Below, piece by piece: positions 26,678 to 35,639 of a stretch of 64,000 nucleotides of DNA. A program made the translations under genes and the position numbers. Below the pieces are notes generated by a model. It was not told the DNA's origin, searched no databases, and was given only the letters and a program-made list of their open reading frames with translations. Every line of letters starts with the position of its first letter. Position 1 is the first letter of the stretch. Origin of the DNA: an uncultured Fretibacterium sp. (GTDB lineage Bacteria > Synergistota > Synergistia > Synergistales > Aminobacteriaceae); contig CAMGZM010000002.1 of the NCBI GenBank assembly GCA_946183145.1, positions 1 through 64,000 on the forward strand, written 5' to 3'.

Positions 26678-27419
26678 AATCCTTGTGGTAATGCTCGTAG
26701 AATTTCGCGAACTTCATGAAACGCAGGAACGAAATATTAGCGCAGTGAATGAATCCCCACCATCCGAGAAGAAAATATCTGTGAAGAACGTAATACTTCA
26801 GGAACTCAAGAGTTGAACACCCCACAAGCCGCCACGGTGAATAATTCTTCTGCTGAAGCACGGCGCGTTCTGCAAGTTTGTCGGACTCTCCGTTGTATTT
26901 GTCGACAACGTGATGAACTGACAAGAAAGAGTAATGCTCCATGAGATTTTTGCACGTTCCGAATGTTGCATTTTGCCGGGCTTTTACGACATCATCATGG
27001 CCGTGTTCGCCGCTCATTGTCCAGGCTTTGCGGTTATAGAGGCGTATTGTGTTGTACGTCTTCACCCATCTGTTTGCGCGCTTCATTCCCGGGTAGACTT
27101 CACCGCGTGGGAGAATGTATGCGTCCTTCGTGCCATTGCGTTTTATCCCGGAAATTTCTTCTGCGAGTGCGGGCGGGATAACTTCATCAGCGTCAAGCCT
27201 CATTACCCATTCATGAGAGCAATTATCTTCCGCAATTTTGACCTGATGACCGCTCGACTGCCATTCGTGAAACAAAAATTTTGCCCCGTAAGAACGCGCA
27301 ATTTCTTCCGTTTTGTCTGTGCTTCCTGAGTCGACAATCACAATTTCATCAACAAGACTCTTAACCGACTCAAGCATACGGGGGAGTCTTTTTTCCTCGT
27401 TTAACGTAATTACATACAA
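26670..27419 (-). CDS. Family 2 glycosyltransferase, WaaE/KdtX-like (LPS core type)
   Basis: A 249-residue GT2 enzyme: VITLNEEKRLPRMLESV, IVDSGSTDKTEEIA, LDADEV and a C-terminal hydrophobic stretch near HCANISF. This resembles WaaE-type LPS core glucosyltransferases. The first in-frame start by rule is TTG at 27419, 29 bases from the only good ribosome site (AGGAGG at 27449-27454). An in-frame ACG at 27440, eight bases after that site, would give the family-like N-terminus (M)HIEKLSLYVITLNEE. The true start may therefore be a non-canonical ACG, or a mutated or misread ATG. Confidence 0.85.
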   Translation of the reverse strand: MYVITLNEEKRLPRMLESVKSLVDEIVIVDSGSTDKTEEIARSYGAKFLFHEWQSSGHQVKIAEDNCSHEWVMRLDADEVIPPALAEEISGIKRNGTKDAYILPRGEVYPGMKRANRWVKTYNTIRLYNRKAWTMSGEHGHDDVVKARQNATFGTCKNLMEHYSFLSVHHVVDKYNGESDKLAERAVLQQKNYSPWRLVGCSTLEFLKYYVLHRYFLLGWWGFIHCANISFLRFMKFAKFYEHYHKDYD

Positions 27420-27493
27420 TGATAATTTTTCGATGTGCGTGAATGATTCCTCCTTAGCCGGAATTTATTTATTCCAGTTATCCAACGCAAAAA

Positions 27494-27502
27494 ATTATAG
27501 CA
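27494..27502 (-). promoter_or_regulatory. Extended -10 promoter for the glycosyltransferase cluster
   Basis: On the minus strand the sequence reads TGCTATAAT, an extended -10 element, about 40 bases before the AGGAGG ribosome site. The -35 region is poor, as expected for extended -10 promoters. The rest of the 27420-27610 spacer shows only a weak AGCT/AGCT hairpin near 27580-27600 and no gene. Confidence 0.6.
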
Positions 27503-27610
27503 TTCTTCACTTTGCTAAAAACGTTGCGCCGTATTCTTTCAGCTGAGAAAATATTTGCTGATTCAGGTAAACAGGCGTGCAGCTACAAGCATGAAGCTGT
27601 CTTTTCATTC

Positions 27611-29794
27611 TCATGCAGATATTCTCTCAAGCCTGAACGTGAAGGACTCGTAATCACCTTTAGGAATCTCAAGCGGAAAACCTGAGTCCATGATTGCGTC
27701 TGAGGGATAAATTTTCCCGCTGTCAATATCACAGTAGAATGTTCCGGGCGTGAGTCCTTTCGGAGTAACGTAAACAGGCGGGTTATTTCCGTGATTGTTG
27801 GGGATTACGGCGTTGATTAGTGCCTTGCTTCCGTCAGCAGAAATATATTCCCACGCAAAATAGTTATCACTCTCAAGATCATTCAGCCTGTAATAGAGTC
27901 CTTCTGTGATAATTTCCCGGTCAATTCTGTACTGCTGAATCTGTTTTGAGATTTCGAGTCTCTCGTCGTCATTCAGCTTTAACGGGTCAAGCTCATAGCC
28001 GAATGCGCCCGTCATTGATACGGTGAAACGAGTCTTGAGCGGGGTAATTCGTCCTGTCTGATGATTGGGACATGTCGATACGTGAGCAGAAATTACGCTC
28101 ATCGGGAATGCGAATGATGTCCCGTAATGTATGCTCATGCGGTCAAGTGCGTCTGTGTTGTCGCTGCACCAAATCTGCGGAGTGTAGAATAACATTCCAG
28201 CGTCAAATCTTCCTCCGCCCCCCGCGCAGCCCTCGATTAACACATCGGGATATTTCGCCGTCAAGCGTCCGAGAATCTCATACAGTCCCAAAATATATTT
28301 GTACGATAATTTTCCGTTGCTGCCTGAACGTGAATACATTTCGGAGATTGAGCGGTTATAGTCCCATTTGAAATATGATATTCCCGCGTCAATGATTTCG
28401 CATATGGCCGTGATGATATACTCTCTTACGTCTTTTCGCGACAAGTCAAGCACAAGCTGATTGCGTCCTAAAACGGGATTTTCTCTAGGGATCGTCATTG
28501 CCCAGTCTTTATGAGCGCGGTATAGTTCGCTGTCCTCGCTTATCATTTCAGGCTCAACCCATATCCCGAAATCGAGTCCCATCGCTTTAACCCGTCTCAC
28601 TAATTCAGGAAGTGAACAGCCTAATTTTGACTCGTCCGCTGTCCAGTCGCCTAATGCTTGAGAGTCAGTATTGCGCTTCATGAACCAGCCGTCATCAAGT
28701 ACAAGCATATCAACTCCGAGAGCCTTTGCGCTTTCCGCAACGTCAAGAATCTTTTTGCCGTCAAAATCAAGGTACAGTGCCTCCCACGTGTTAAGCACAA
28801 CAGGACGAGAGGAATTACGGAACTTTCCCCGGCAGATGTTCTCACGTATGCAGGCGTGAAAGTTATGACTCAATTTTTCGAGTCCCTCACTGCTGAACGT
28901 CATAATCACTTCAGGCCCGGTAATCTCTTCACCCGGTGAAAGCTCATACGAAAATTTTTCCTGAGAGAGTCCCATCGTGATTCGTGTCTGATTGTACTGG
29001 TCATATTCGGCTTCAGCAAAGAATCCCCCGCTGTAAACGAAATTCATTCCCCAGCATCGGCCATGTGATTCAGTTGTGTCATGGTCAGCAAGAATCATCA
29101 CAGGGCTGTACTGATGTGATGACATTCCGCGCCTGCTTCCGACTGAGTACGAGCCGTGATTGAGTCTCTGACGCTGATAATTTCTCTCCATAGCATGACG
29201 GCCGTAAAACGTAATTGCGTCAAAATTTCCGTGCGTAAAGTCCAGGCATGACGAGCCTAATTTTTCGAGCGTAAAAGGATTATTCCCATTGTTGCGGATA
29301 ATTACGCTCCGTGTGATTATGTCCTTGCCGGGAATAACGCCGTAAAGCAATTCAGCGGTGAGGCCTAATCGTTTGTTGGTGAGAGTGATTGATAGAGTCT
29401 GAGACTCCTCGCCGGGATTCGCGTAAACCGCCGGGAGTCCTGAGAGTGAATATTTGCCGTCCCGAATCTCATGGCCGGAATAACGCAGATCAGCTCCGTA
29501 TGTCCCCTCCGAATCTCTCACGACAAGAAGCGGACTACGATAATCACCCGTGCCCTGTGCCGGAAATTCCTGCGGCAATGCGTCAAGCGAGTACGTGCGA
29601 TCTTTCCCCGCGTCATATGGATTCCCAGAAAATCCCCGGTCCGCGAACGTCAGAGTCCAATCCGTGAAGCCTTGAGTCTTTGCCCCGTAATAGAGATGAA
29701 GCAGATAACCGAAGCTATCTGCCATCATCTGGTATGTTGTGCTGTGTGTGTTAATTGTGAAAATTTTTGTGCCTTTGTCGAATGTTATCGGCAT
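27611..29794 (-). CDS. Alpha-galactosidase, glycoside hydrolase family 36
   Basis: A 727-residue GH36 enzyme without signal peptide, so cytoplasmic. N-terminal beta-supersandwich, catalytic TIM barrel and C-terminal beta domain follow in order. The nucleophile is Asp478 in YFKWDYNRS and the acid/base is Asp545 in CSDNTDALDR; VLDDGWF and WVEPEM are also family motifs. It hydrolyses alpha-galactosides such as melibiose or raffinose. It is the last gene of the ABC importer operon, so sugars are imported intact and cleaved inside. Confidence 0.95.
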   Translation of the reverse strand: MPITFDKGTKIFTINTHSTTYQMMADSFGYLLHLYYGAKTQGFTDWTLTFADRGFSGNPYDAGKDRTYSLDALPQEFPAQGTGDYRSPLLVVRDSEGTYGADLRYSGHEIRDGKYSLSGLPAVYANPGEESQTLSITLTNKRLGLTAELLYGVIPGKDIITRSVIIRNNGNNPFTLEKLGSSCLDFTHGNFDAITFYGRHAMERNYQRQRLNHGSYSVGSRRGMSSHQYSPVMILADHDTTESHGRCWGMNFVYSGGFFAEAEYDQYNQTRITMGLSQEKFSYELSPGEEITGPEVIMTFSSEGLEKLSHNFHACIRENICRGKFRNSSRPVVLNTWEALYLDFDGKKILDVAESAKALGVDMLVLDDGWFMKRNTDSQALGDWTADESKLGCSLPELVRRVKAMGLDFGIWVEPEMISEDSELYRAHKDWAMTIPRENPVLGRNQLVLDLSRKDVREYIITAICEIIDAGISYFKWDYNRSISEMYSRSGSNGKLSYKYILGLYEILGRLTAKYPDVLIEGCAGGGGRFDAGMLFYTPQIWCSDNTDALDRMSIHYGTSFAFPMSVISAHVSTCPNHQTGRITPLKTRFTVSMTGAFGYELDPLKLNDDERLEISKQIQQYRIDREIITEGLYYRLNDLESDNYFAWEYISADGSKALINAVIPNNHGNNPPVYVTPKGLTPGTFYCDIDSGKIYPSDAIMDSGFPLEIPKGDYESFTFRLERISA

Positions 29795-29828
29795 AAATTT
29801 TTTGTCCTCGTGTGAAATTTTTTGACGA

Positions 29829-30680
29829 CTATTTTACAGCACCGTTGATTACTCCGTTGATGATTTGTTTCTGCGCGACCAAGTAGAATATCAGCATGGG
29901 CAGTAACGCGAGAAGGTACGAGGCAAAAGCGAGGTTGTAATTTGTCCCGAACTGAGTCTGAAAGTTAAGCTGCGCAAGAGGCAACGTATTAACGCCGCTT
30001 CCTGACATGATCACAAGGGGAGTCATTACGTCGTTCCACGTCCCTAACGCCGTAAGTACTGCTACAGTTGCGTGCATCGGCCACATCAGCGGGAATATGA
30101 TCTTCCAGTACGTTACCCACGTAGAAGCCCCGTCAACATGTGCTGCTTCCTCAAGCGCAATCGGAATATTTTTGAGATACCCGGCGTAAAGCAACACATT
30201 CATGGGCATGTAGAACACAACGTAAAGCACAATTACCCCGAACATGTTATCAATGTGAAGCTGTGCTGTCTGTTTAACGAGGGGCATCATCAGAATCGCA
30301 AAGGGTACGAACATTCCGCTCACAACGTAGAAATAACTGAAGCGGTAAAATTTGCTCGTGTTCATGTTGCGTGCTACTGCATATCCCATCAGCGAATGAA
30401 TGACGATAGCACACACCATTGTTACGGCGGTAATCAAGAAGCTGTTGAACAATGACCGCCAAAAATCCGTAACTCTCATTGCCTCGCGGAAATTCTCAAG
30501 ACTCCACGACTCCGGGAAAGACAGAAGGCTAATCACATCATTTGTCATCTCGCTGGGCTGCTTGAAGGCTATTATCACCGTCATGTACAGAGGGAACAAT
30601 ACGGTGAACAGTCCGAGCAACAACAGAATTGTTACAGGCCAGTTGAATTTTTCGCGGGCGATTATTGATTCGTTTGCCAT
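29829..30680 (-). CDS. ABC sugar transporter permease (MalG/CUT1 type)
   Basis: A 283-residue inner-membrane permease with six hydrophobic segments and the cytoplasmic EAA loop (EEAAHVDGASTWVTYWKI) that contacts the ATPase. It belongs to the CUT1 family for oligosaccharides. It follows the MalF-type gene by two bases and precedes the alpha-galactosidase gene, fitting alpha-galactoside uptake. Confidence 0.93.
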   Translation of the reverse strand: MANESIIAREKFNWPVTILLLLGLFTVLFPLYMTVIIAFKQPSEMTNDVISLLSFPESWSLENFREAMRVTDFWRSLFNSFLITAVTMVCAIVIHSLMGYAVARNMNTSKFYRFSYFYVVSGMFVPFAILMMPLVKQTAQLHIDNMFGVIVLYVVFYMPMNVLLYAGYLKNIPIALEEAAHVDGASTWVTYWKIIFPLMWPMHATVAVLTALGTWNDVMTPLVIMSGSGVNTLPLAQLNFQTQFGTNYNLAFASYLLALLPMLIFYLVAQKQIINGVINGAVK

Positions 30681-30682
30681 GA

Positions 30683-31534
30683 TTATAACTGTTCCTCCTT
30701 CTTGTTGAGATACTTCAATTGCAGGACGGAAATTATCACGATGACGATGAAGAATATTACGGCGTTCGCGCTCTGGAAACCGAATTGTCCGCCGTTCATG
30801 CCGTTGTTGTAGATGAGGAATGATATTGACTCGGTGCTTTGAGCAGGGCCTCCCTTAGTCAACGCCATAATCTGATCGAACACCATCAAATTATTCTTCA
30901 TGCACAGAACCATATTTATCGTGAAGAACGGCATAATCAGCGGGAATGTGATATAGCGGAAACGGTTCCAGCCTGTTGCGCCGTCAAGTGCTGCTGCCTC
31001 GTAGACATCTTCCGGGACTGTCTGCAAACCCGAAATGTATATCAGCGTGTTCATTGCGATTGACTGCCACGCGCAAACGATAACGATCGCAAGCCATGCC
31101 CAAGTCTGACTCGCTAACATGCTCGCGGCGTGTGTGATTGCCGGAAGTATGTACGTGAATATGTAGCTGAATATGTAGCCGACAACCAACGCGCCCAAAA
31201 TATTCGGGATGAAGTACATTCCGCGCAGAAAACTCTTGAAGCGTATCTTGCTGTTGAGCGCGAGAGCCATAATCAGACTCAGAATGTTTATGAGTATTGT
31301 TGCGACTAATGCAAGTTTGAACGTGAACCAGTAGGAATTTCCGACTCTCGTATCTGTGAAGAGGTCAATATAATTCCGCCAGCCTACCCAGTCAAATTTA
31401 CCGTAGCCACGGAAGTTCGTGAAGCTGTATATGAATCCCCGTATCAATGGCACTGTGTTGAAGCAGAAGAATAATAACAGTATCGGTACTGCTATCATCA
31501 TGAACGTACGCTTTCTTTCGTTCTGGCTCTTCAT
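30683..31534 (-). CDS. ABC sugar transporter permease (MalF/CUT1 type)
   Basis: A 283-residue partner permease with six membrane spans and EAA loop (YEAAALDGATGWNRFRYI). The first span follows a short basic cytoplasmic N-terminus (MKSQNERKRTF). It starts 15 bases after the binding-protein gene. Length and motif arrangement are standard for CUT1 systems. Confidence 0.93.
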   Translation of the reverse strand: MKSQNERKRTFMMIAVPILLLFFCFNTVPLIRGFIYSFTNFRGYGKFDWVGWRNYIDLFTDTRVGNSYWFTFKLALVATILINILSLIMALALNSKIRFKSFLRGMYFIPNILGALVVGYIFSYIFTYILPAITHAASMLASQTWAWLAIVIVCAWQSIAMNTLIYISGLQTVPEDVYEAAALDGATGWNRFRYITFPLIMPFFTINMVLCMKNNLMVFDQIMALTKGGPAQSTESISFLIYNNGMNGGQFGFQSANAVIFFIVIVIISVLQLKYLNKKEEQL

Positions 31535-31549
31535 GGGTAAATCCCTCCT

Positions 31550-32788
31550 TTAGTGTTCAGCCATGTACTTTTTGAGCTTGGCGATGATGTCCCTGTTGTA
31601 GCGAATCCAATCCGTGTCGAATTTAGCGAGGAATGCTTTTGCGTCCCCGTGTATTAAGTACGTCTGAATCTGAGCGTCAACGGCCATTTCTGACGGGTAA
31701 TGATGATCGTGATAATCTGCCATTTTACCAGCGTCAATATATTTCCTCATTCCGTCAAGCATAGGAGTCAGCTTGAAGTTTCCTGTCTGGCACGGAACAG
31801 AATTTTGCTCGTCAACATAAGCCTGTATATTCTCAGGGTCAAGAAGGAAATCAAGAACCTCATACGCGGCTTCCTTGTTCGGGCATGAGTCCATCACGCA
31901 GAACATAATATCAACGCCAGAATTCAGCGTGTGATTAGTGTCATCTCTTCCGGGCATTGTGAACGAGTCAATGTTGAGTTTCGGATTGACGGATAATATC
32001 TGCGGGATTGCGTAATTCCCGATAACATACATGGCCGCTTCTCCCCTCGCAAAGGCTGTGCAAGCGTCATTGTAGCTGTAAGCGAACGGGCCTTCCTCAG
32101 CGTATTTCAGGAGGGCAAAAGTTTTGTCTGCTACTTCTTTGTACTCCTTGCTGAATGTCGTCTCGCCGAGATTAACGCGCTGGCACACATCAGCGGGAGC
32201 AATGTCAACGGCTAATGCGTTCCACGGGGCTAATGTCGTCCACGTGTCTTTGTACCCGAAAAACATCGGGCGAATCCCTGCGGCTTTTATGTCCTCGCAA
32301 AGTTTCATGAACTCCGGCCATGACTCCGGGATTTTCCATCCGTGAGCGTCAAATATATCCTTATTGTAGAGGACTCCGGCGGCATTGGCCATGTAGGGGA
32401 CTCCGAAAACTCCCGGCACAGGTACGAACTTCAAGCCGTCTATGATGTCGAGATATGCTTTCTTGATGTTCGCGAGTCCTTTGTAGTCTGAGATGTCCGC
32501 AAGCAATTCCGCGTCCTGAAAGTTTGAGTAGTTCACATCTCCGCCAATCCCTATAATGTCCGGGTAATTCTCACGGATAAAACGAGTTTTGAGAATCGTA
32601 ATCGGCTCATTAGGTGATGAGATTGTGAGGTGAATATTCGGGTGTGTCTTGTTGAATTTCTCTGCGAGCGCGTCAAATGTCCTGAAGGCTTCCGGCTTGT
32701 ACTGCACTAACTCAATCTCAACAGGCGCGGCCATTGCTGACACACAGAGGCACAGCACTAACGCCAGTCCCAATAATATGCGTCTCAT
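31550..32788 (-). CDS. Extracellular sugar-binding protein of the ABC importer
   Basis: About 412 residues with a signal peptide (MRRILLGLALVLCLCVSAMA|AP) and a class I solute-binding fold; ends in WIRYNRDIIAKLKK. No lipobox, so it is probably a free periplasmic protein, consistent with a diderm host. ATG 32788 has AGGAGG just upstream; the longer frame to 32863 would overlap the ATPase gene. It should capture alpha-galactosides, judged from the neighbouring GH36 gene. Confidence 0.92.
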   Translation of the reverse strand: MRRILLGLALVLCLCVSAMAAPVEIELVQYKPEAFRTFDALAEKFNKTHPNIHLTISSPNEPITILKTRFIRENYPDIIGIGGDVNYSNFQDAELLADISDYKGLANIKKAYLDIIDGLKFVPVPGVFGVPYMANAAGVLYNKDIFDAHGWKIPESWPEFMKLCEDIKAAGIRPMFFGYKDTWTTLAPWNALAVDIAPADVCQRVNLGETTFSKEYKEVADKTFALLKYAEEGPFAYSYNDACTAFARGEAAMYVIGNYAIPQILSVNPKLNIDSFTMPGRDDTNHTLNSGVDIMFCVMDSCPNKEAAYEVLDFLLDPENIQAYVDEQNSVPCQTGNFKLTPMLDGMRKYIDAGKMADYHDHHYPSEMAVDAQIQTYLIHGDAKAFLAKFDTDWIRYNRDIIAKLKKYMAEH

Positions 32789-32798
32789 TTCCGGCCTC

Positions 32799-33899
32799 CT
32801 AATGAATAATTGCCTGCTCGGTCTCTTTGTCGAACACGTGAATCTTGTCCGTGTCAAACGCAAAACTCATAACATCACCGACAGAAGCCCGGCTTGACTG
32901 ACCGACTTTCGCCGACATTGAAGCACCCGCGAAATCAAAATACAGCTGCACTTCTGATCCGAGAAGCTCAAACACGGTTATTTTCGCGTCAAACGGAGCT
33001 GTGAGCTTGCAGAGTGATTCGGCTTTTGCGTCATAAACATTCTCAGGACGGACTCCCATTATGACGGTCTTGCCTGTGTAGCCTTTCTCGCGTAACACGT
33101 CAACTTTCTCTGTTGGAATCTCGAAACTTGTACCGCCCGCTATGAGGTCGTTGCCGTCAAACCTCGCGTTGATGAAATTCATCTGAGGCGATCCGATGAA
33201 CCCCGCAACGAAAATATTATCCGGCTTGTTGTACAGTACTGTAGGCGAGGCGACCTGCTGAACGATTCCGTCCTTCATGACAACAATACGAGTACCGAGA
33301 GTCATTGCTTCCGTCTGGTCGTGCGTAACGTAAATTATTGTCGCGCCGAGTCTGTCATGCAGCTTTGCGATTTCGGCTCTCATTTGCACGCGTAATTTTG
33401 CGTCAAGGTTGCTCAATGGCTCATCCATCAGGAAGACTTGCGGATTACGTACGATTGCGCGCCCCATTGCGACTCTCTGTCTCTGGCCTCCTGATAATTG
33501 CGACGGGCGGCGGTCTAAAACTTTCTCAAGCTCCAAGATTCTCGCGGCTTCTTTTACGGCTTTGTCGATCTCGTCTTTCGGTGTCTTCTTGAGCATGAGA
33601 GCGAACGCCATATTATCGTACACCGTCATGTGAGGATACAGCGCGTAATTCTGGAACACCATCGCTATATCCCTGTCTTTTGACTCAACGTCATTCACGA
33701 CTCTGTCGCCGATTTTGAGAGTCCCTGATGATATGTCCTCAAGCCCGGCGATCATTCGCAATGTTGTTGACTTCCCGCAGCCCGAAGGCCCGACGAAAAT
33801 CACAAACTCTTTGTCATCAATTTCGAGGTTGAAATCTTTGACAGCCTCATAACCGTTAGGATACTTCTTCCAGATATGCTGAAGCGATAATCCTGCCAT
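32799..33899 (-). CDS. ABC transporter ATPase, MsmK/UgpC/MalK type
   Basis: A 366-residue ATPase: Walker A GPSGCGKST, signature LSGGQRQRVAMGRAI, Walker B VFLMDEPLSNLDA and the switch His in VTHDQTEA. The C-terminal OB-type regulatory domain (TOBE) is present, as in ATPases of CUT1 systems. It is the first gene of the operon, unusual since such ATPases are often last or unlinked; it may also serve other sugar importers in this cell. Divergent from the AraC regulator. Confidence 0.95.
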   Translation of the reverse strand: MAGLSLQHIWKKYPNGYEAVKDFNLEIDDKEFVIFVGPSGCGKSTTLRMIAGLEDISSGTLKIGDRVVNDVESKDRDIAMVFQNYALYPHMTVYDNMAFALMLKKTPKDEIDKAVKEAARILELEKVLDRRPSQLSGGQRQRVAMGRAIVRNPQVFLMDEPLSNLDAKLRVQMRAEIAKLHDRLGATIIYVTHDQTEAMTLGTRIVVMKDGIVQQVASPTVLYNKPDNIFVAGFIGSPQMNFINARFDGNDLIAGGTSFEIPTEKVDVLREKGYTGKTVIMGVRPENVYDAKAESLCKLTAPFDAKITVFELLGSEVQLYFDFAGASMSAKVGQSSRASVGDVMSFAFDTDKIHVFDKETEQAIIH

Positions 33900-34064
33900 G
33901 TGTATGCAGACTCCTTCACGTATAAATTTTTGATGTTTTTGGGAATTTTGTTGACTGTGATTTTATGACGGGATTATCTTTTCACGAATGGCCGAATATC
34001 TGCTATTATTTGCCTTAATGCTTGCATATCATCTTAAATTTTATGTATATTCGGAGCGTTTACA

Positions 34065-34916
34065 GTGCATAAAGTTAAATTCTCAATCTTCCCTAATCAC
34101 AGCTTTGTTGACTTGGGACTCTATCAGTACGGACTCGAAGCGTGCGAACCCGGTCATTCATTCGGCCCGGCAAGAAGGAATCATTACTTGTTTCATTACG
34201 TCATCAACGGGCGCGGGACTCTTTATTCCGATGACGTTCAAGGCCACACGAGGACATTCAGAATCAGCGCGGGTGAAGGCTTCCTCATTTACCCGGAGCA
34301 GGTCAACATGTACGTTGCTGACATCAATAATCCCTGGGAATATACTTGGCTTGAGTTTGACGGCTTGAGGGTGAAACAGGCACTAGAGTCCGCCGGATTC
34401 ACTCATGAAGAACCCGTATACAGGACTCATTTCCCGGACTTGAGAGAGAAACTGCGCGATGAAATGCTATGTATTGTTGACAGCGACAACGCATCACAGT
34501 TTGAGCTTATCGGACACCTGTATATGTTCGTTGACATTCTCACACGTTCAGCAGAAAACGCCGGAAGAGTCATCACAAGCAGGCTGCGGGATTTCTACAT
34601 GCGCGAGGCAGTCTCATACATTGAGAGCAATTATCAGCGTGATGTTACTGTCGAGGAAATAGCCGGGGCATTGAGGCTTAACAGGAGTTATTTCGGAAAA
34701 ATTTTCAGGCAGTCAACCGGAAAATCACCGCAAAGATTCCTGATGAATTACAGAATGATAAAGGCCGCCGAAATGTTAGCGTCAACAGAAAAGCCCGTGA
34801 ACGAAATTGGCGCGTCAGTAGGATATGAGAACCCTATGCACTTTTCGAGGGCGTTCAAGAATATTTACGGAGTCTCGCCGCGTGAATGGAGGAACAATCA
34901 CAAACTTTCAGATTGA
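34065..34916 (+). CDS. AraC-family regulator, MsmR/RafR-like
   Basis: A 283-residue protein with an N-terminal cupin-type sugar-sensing domain (about 15-150: NHYLFHYVINGRGTL, FLIYPEQVN) and a C-terminal double helix-turn-helix (about 185-280) ending GYENPMHFSRAFKNIYGVSP. Such regulators activate alpha-galactoside and multiple-sugar genes. The start is GTG at 34065 with GGAGCG upstream. It is divergent from the ABC/GH36 operon across 165 bases that should hold its binding sites; I could not define them. Confidence 0.9.
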   Translation: MHKVKFSIFPNHSFVDLGLYQYGLEACEPGHSFGPARRNHYLFHYVINGRGTLYSDDVQGHTRTFRISAGEGFLIYPEQVNMYVADINNPWEYTWLEFDGLRVKQALESAGFTHEEPVYRTHFPDLREKLRDEMLCIVDSDNASQFELIGHLYMFVDILTRSAENAGRVITSRLRDFYMREAVSYIESNYQRDVTVEEIAGALRLNRSYFGKIFRQSTGKSPQRFLMNYRMIKAAEMLASTEKPVNEIGASVGYENPMHFSRAFKNIYGVSPREWRNNHKLSD

Positions 34917-34945
34917 TAAAAAGTGTCTATCTTGCCATAAAGAAA

Positions 34946-34976
34946 ACTCCCACATATGGAAGCGGGAGTCCTTTTG
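34946..34976. terminator. Terminator between the AraC and tartrate dehydratase genes
   Basis: ACTCCC (34946-34951) pairs with GGGAGT (34964-34969), followed by CCTTTTG on the plus strand and preceded by an A-rich stretch that gives T residues on the minus strand. It lies between convergent genes and may act both ways. Confidence 0.7.
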
Positions 34977-35003
34977 TATATTTTGATTTCTTGCTGAGTT
35001 TTT

Positions 35004-35639
35004 CTACTTGATGAATTTTACCTGCTCGCTGATTTTTGCTACCTGCTCATCTTTCTTCTTGTTGTATTCGACTTTCTTCTCCTCGAAATAATTTCTTCCC
35101 TGAGCGTCAATCGACACAATAAGCGGCCCGAACTCTTTTACGCGGCAGTTCCACAAAGTCTCAGGCATTCCCAGATCGCGCCATTCAGCTTTTACGATCT
35201 CCTCGACACATACGGCAGCAACAACAGCATTTCCGGCGGGGATTACACAGTGAATGCAGCCGAAATCCTTGCAGGCGTTGGCGGTGTTCTCCTTCATTCC
35301 GCCTTTGCCGACGATTACGCGGACTCCTGTGATTTTCACAAACTCGTACTCGAACTTCTCCATACGCATTGACGTTGTAGGCCCGACTGAAACCATCTCG
35401 AACTTGCCATTATCGGAGTCAATCGGACGGATTATCGGCCCGGCGTGAAGTATTGCGTTGTTGCGTACGTCAACGGGAATCTCTCTGCCCTCTTCCACGA
35501 CTCTCCTGTGCGCTACGTCCCGGCATGTTGTGAGGCTTCCTGACAAGTACACTATATCGCCTATCTTTATGTCTTTGAGGTCTTCCGCGCTTATGGGTGT
35601 TACGAGAATTTTCTTGCCGTCTCTGATTTCCACTGACAT
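35004..35639 (-). CDS. ttdB: L(+)-tartrate dehydratase / class I fumarase, beta subunit
   Basis: A 211-residue protein. The swivelling domain of Fe-S hydro-lyases is recognisable by GDIVYLSGSLTTCRDVAHRR, HAGPIIRP, VSVGPTTSMRM and VGKGGM, ending in CRVKEFGPLIVSIDAQG. It closely follows the pattern of E. coli TtdB. It forms the catalytic unit with the alpha subunit, dehydrating tartrate to oxaloacetate or, if fumarase, hydrating fumarate. ATG overlaps the alpha-subunit stop by one base. Confidence 0.88.
   Translation of the reverse strand: MSVEIRDGKKILVTPISAEDLKDIKIGDIVYLSGSLTTCRDVAHRRVVEEGREIPVDVRNNAILHAGPIIRPIDSDNGKFEMVSVGPTTSMRMEKFEYEFVKITGVRVIVGKGGMKENTANACKDFGCIHCVIPAGNAVVAAVCVEEIVKAEWRDLGMPETLWNCRVKEFGPLIVSIDAQGRNYFEEKKVEYNKKKDEQVAKISEQVKFIK

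Noticed and set aside
27503-27610. Terminator after the alpha-galactosidase gene
   Set aside because: Only a weak CAGCT/AGCTG pairing is visible and no T-run follows on the minus strand.
33900-34064. Divergent promoters between the ABC ATPase and AraC genes
   Set aside because: TTGCAT and TATATT near 34042-34060 and TAAAAT on the other strand can be picked out, but spacing and leader length are poor, so I did not list them.
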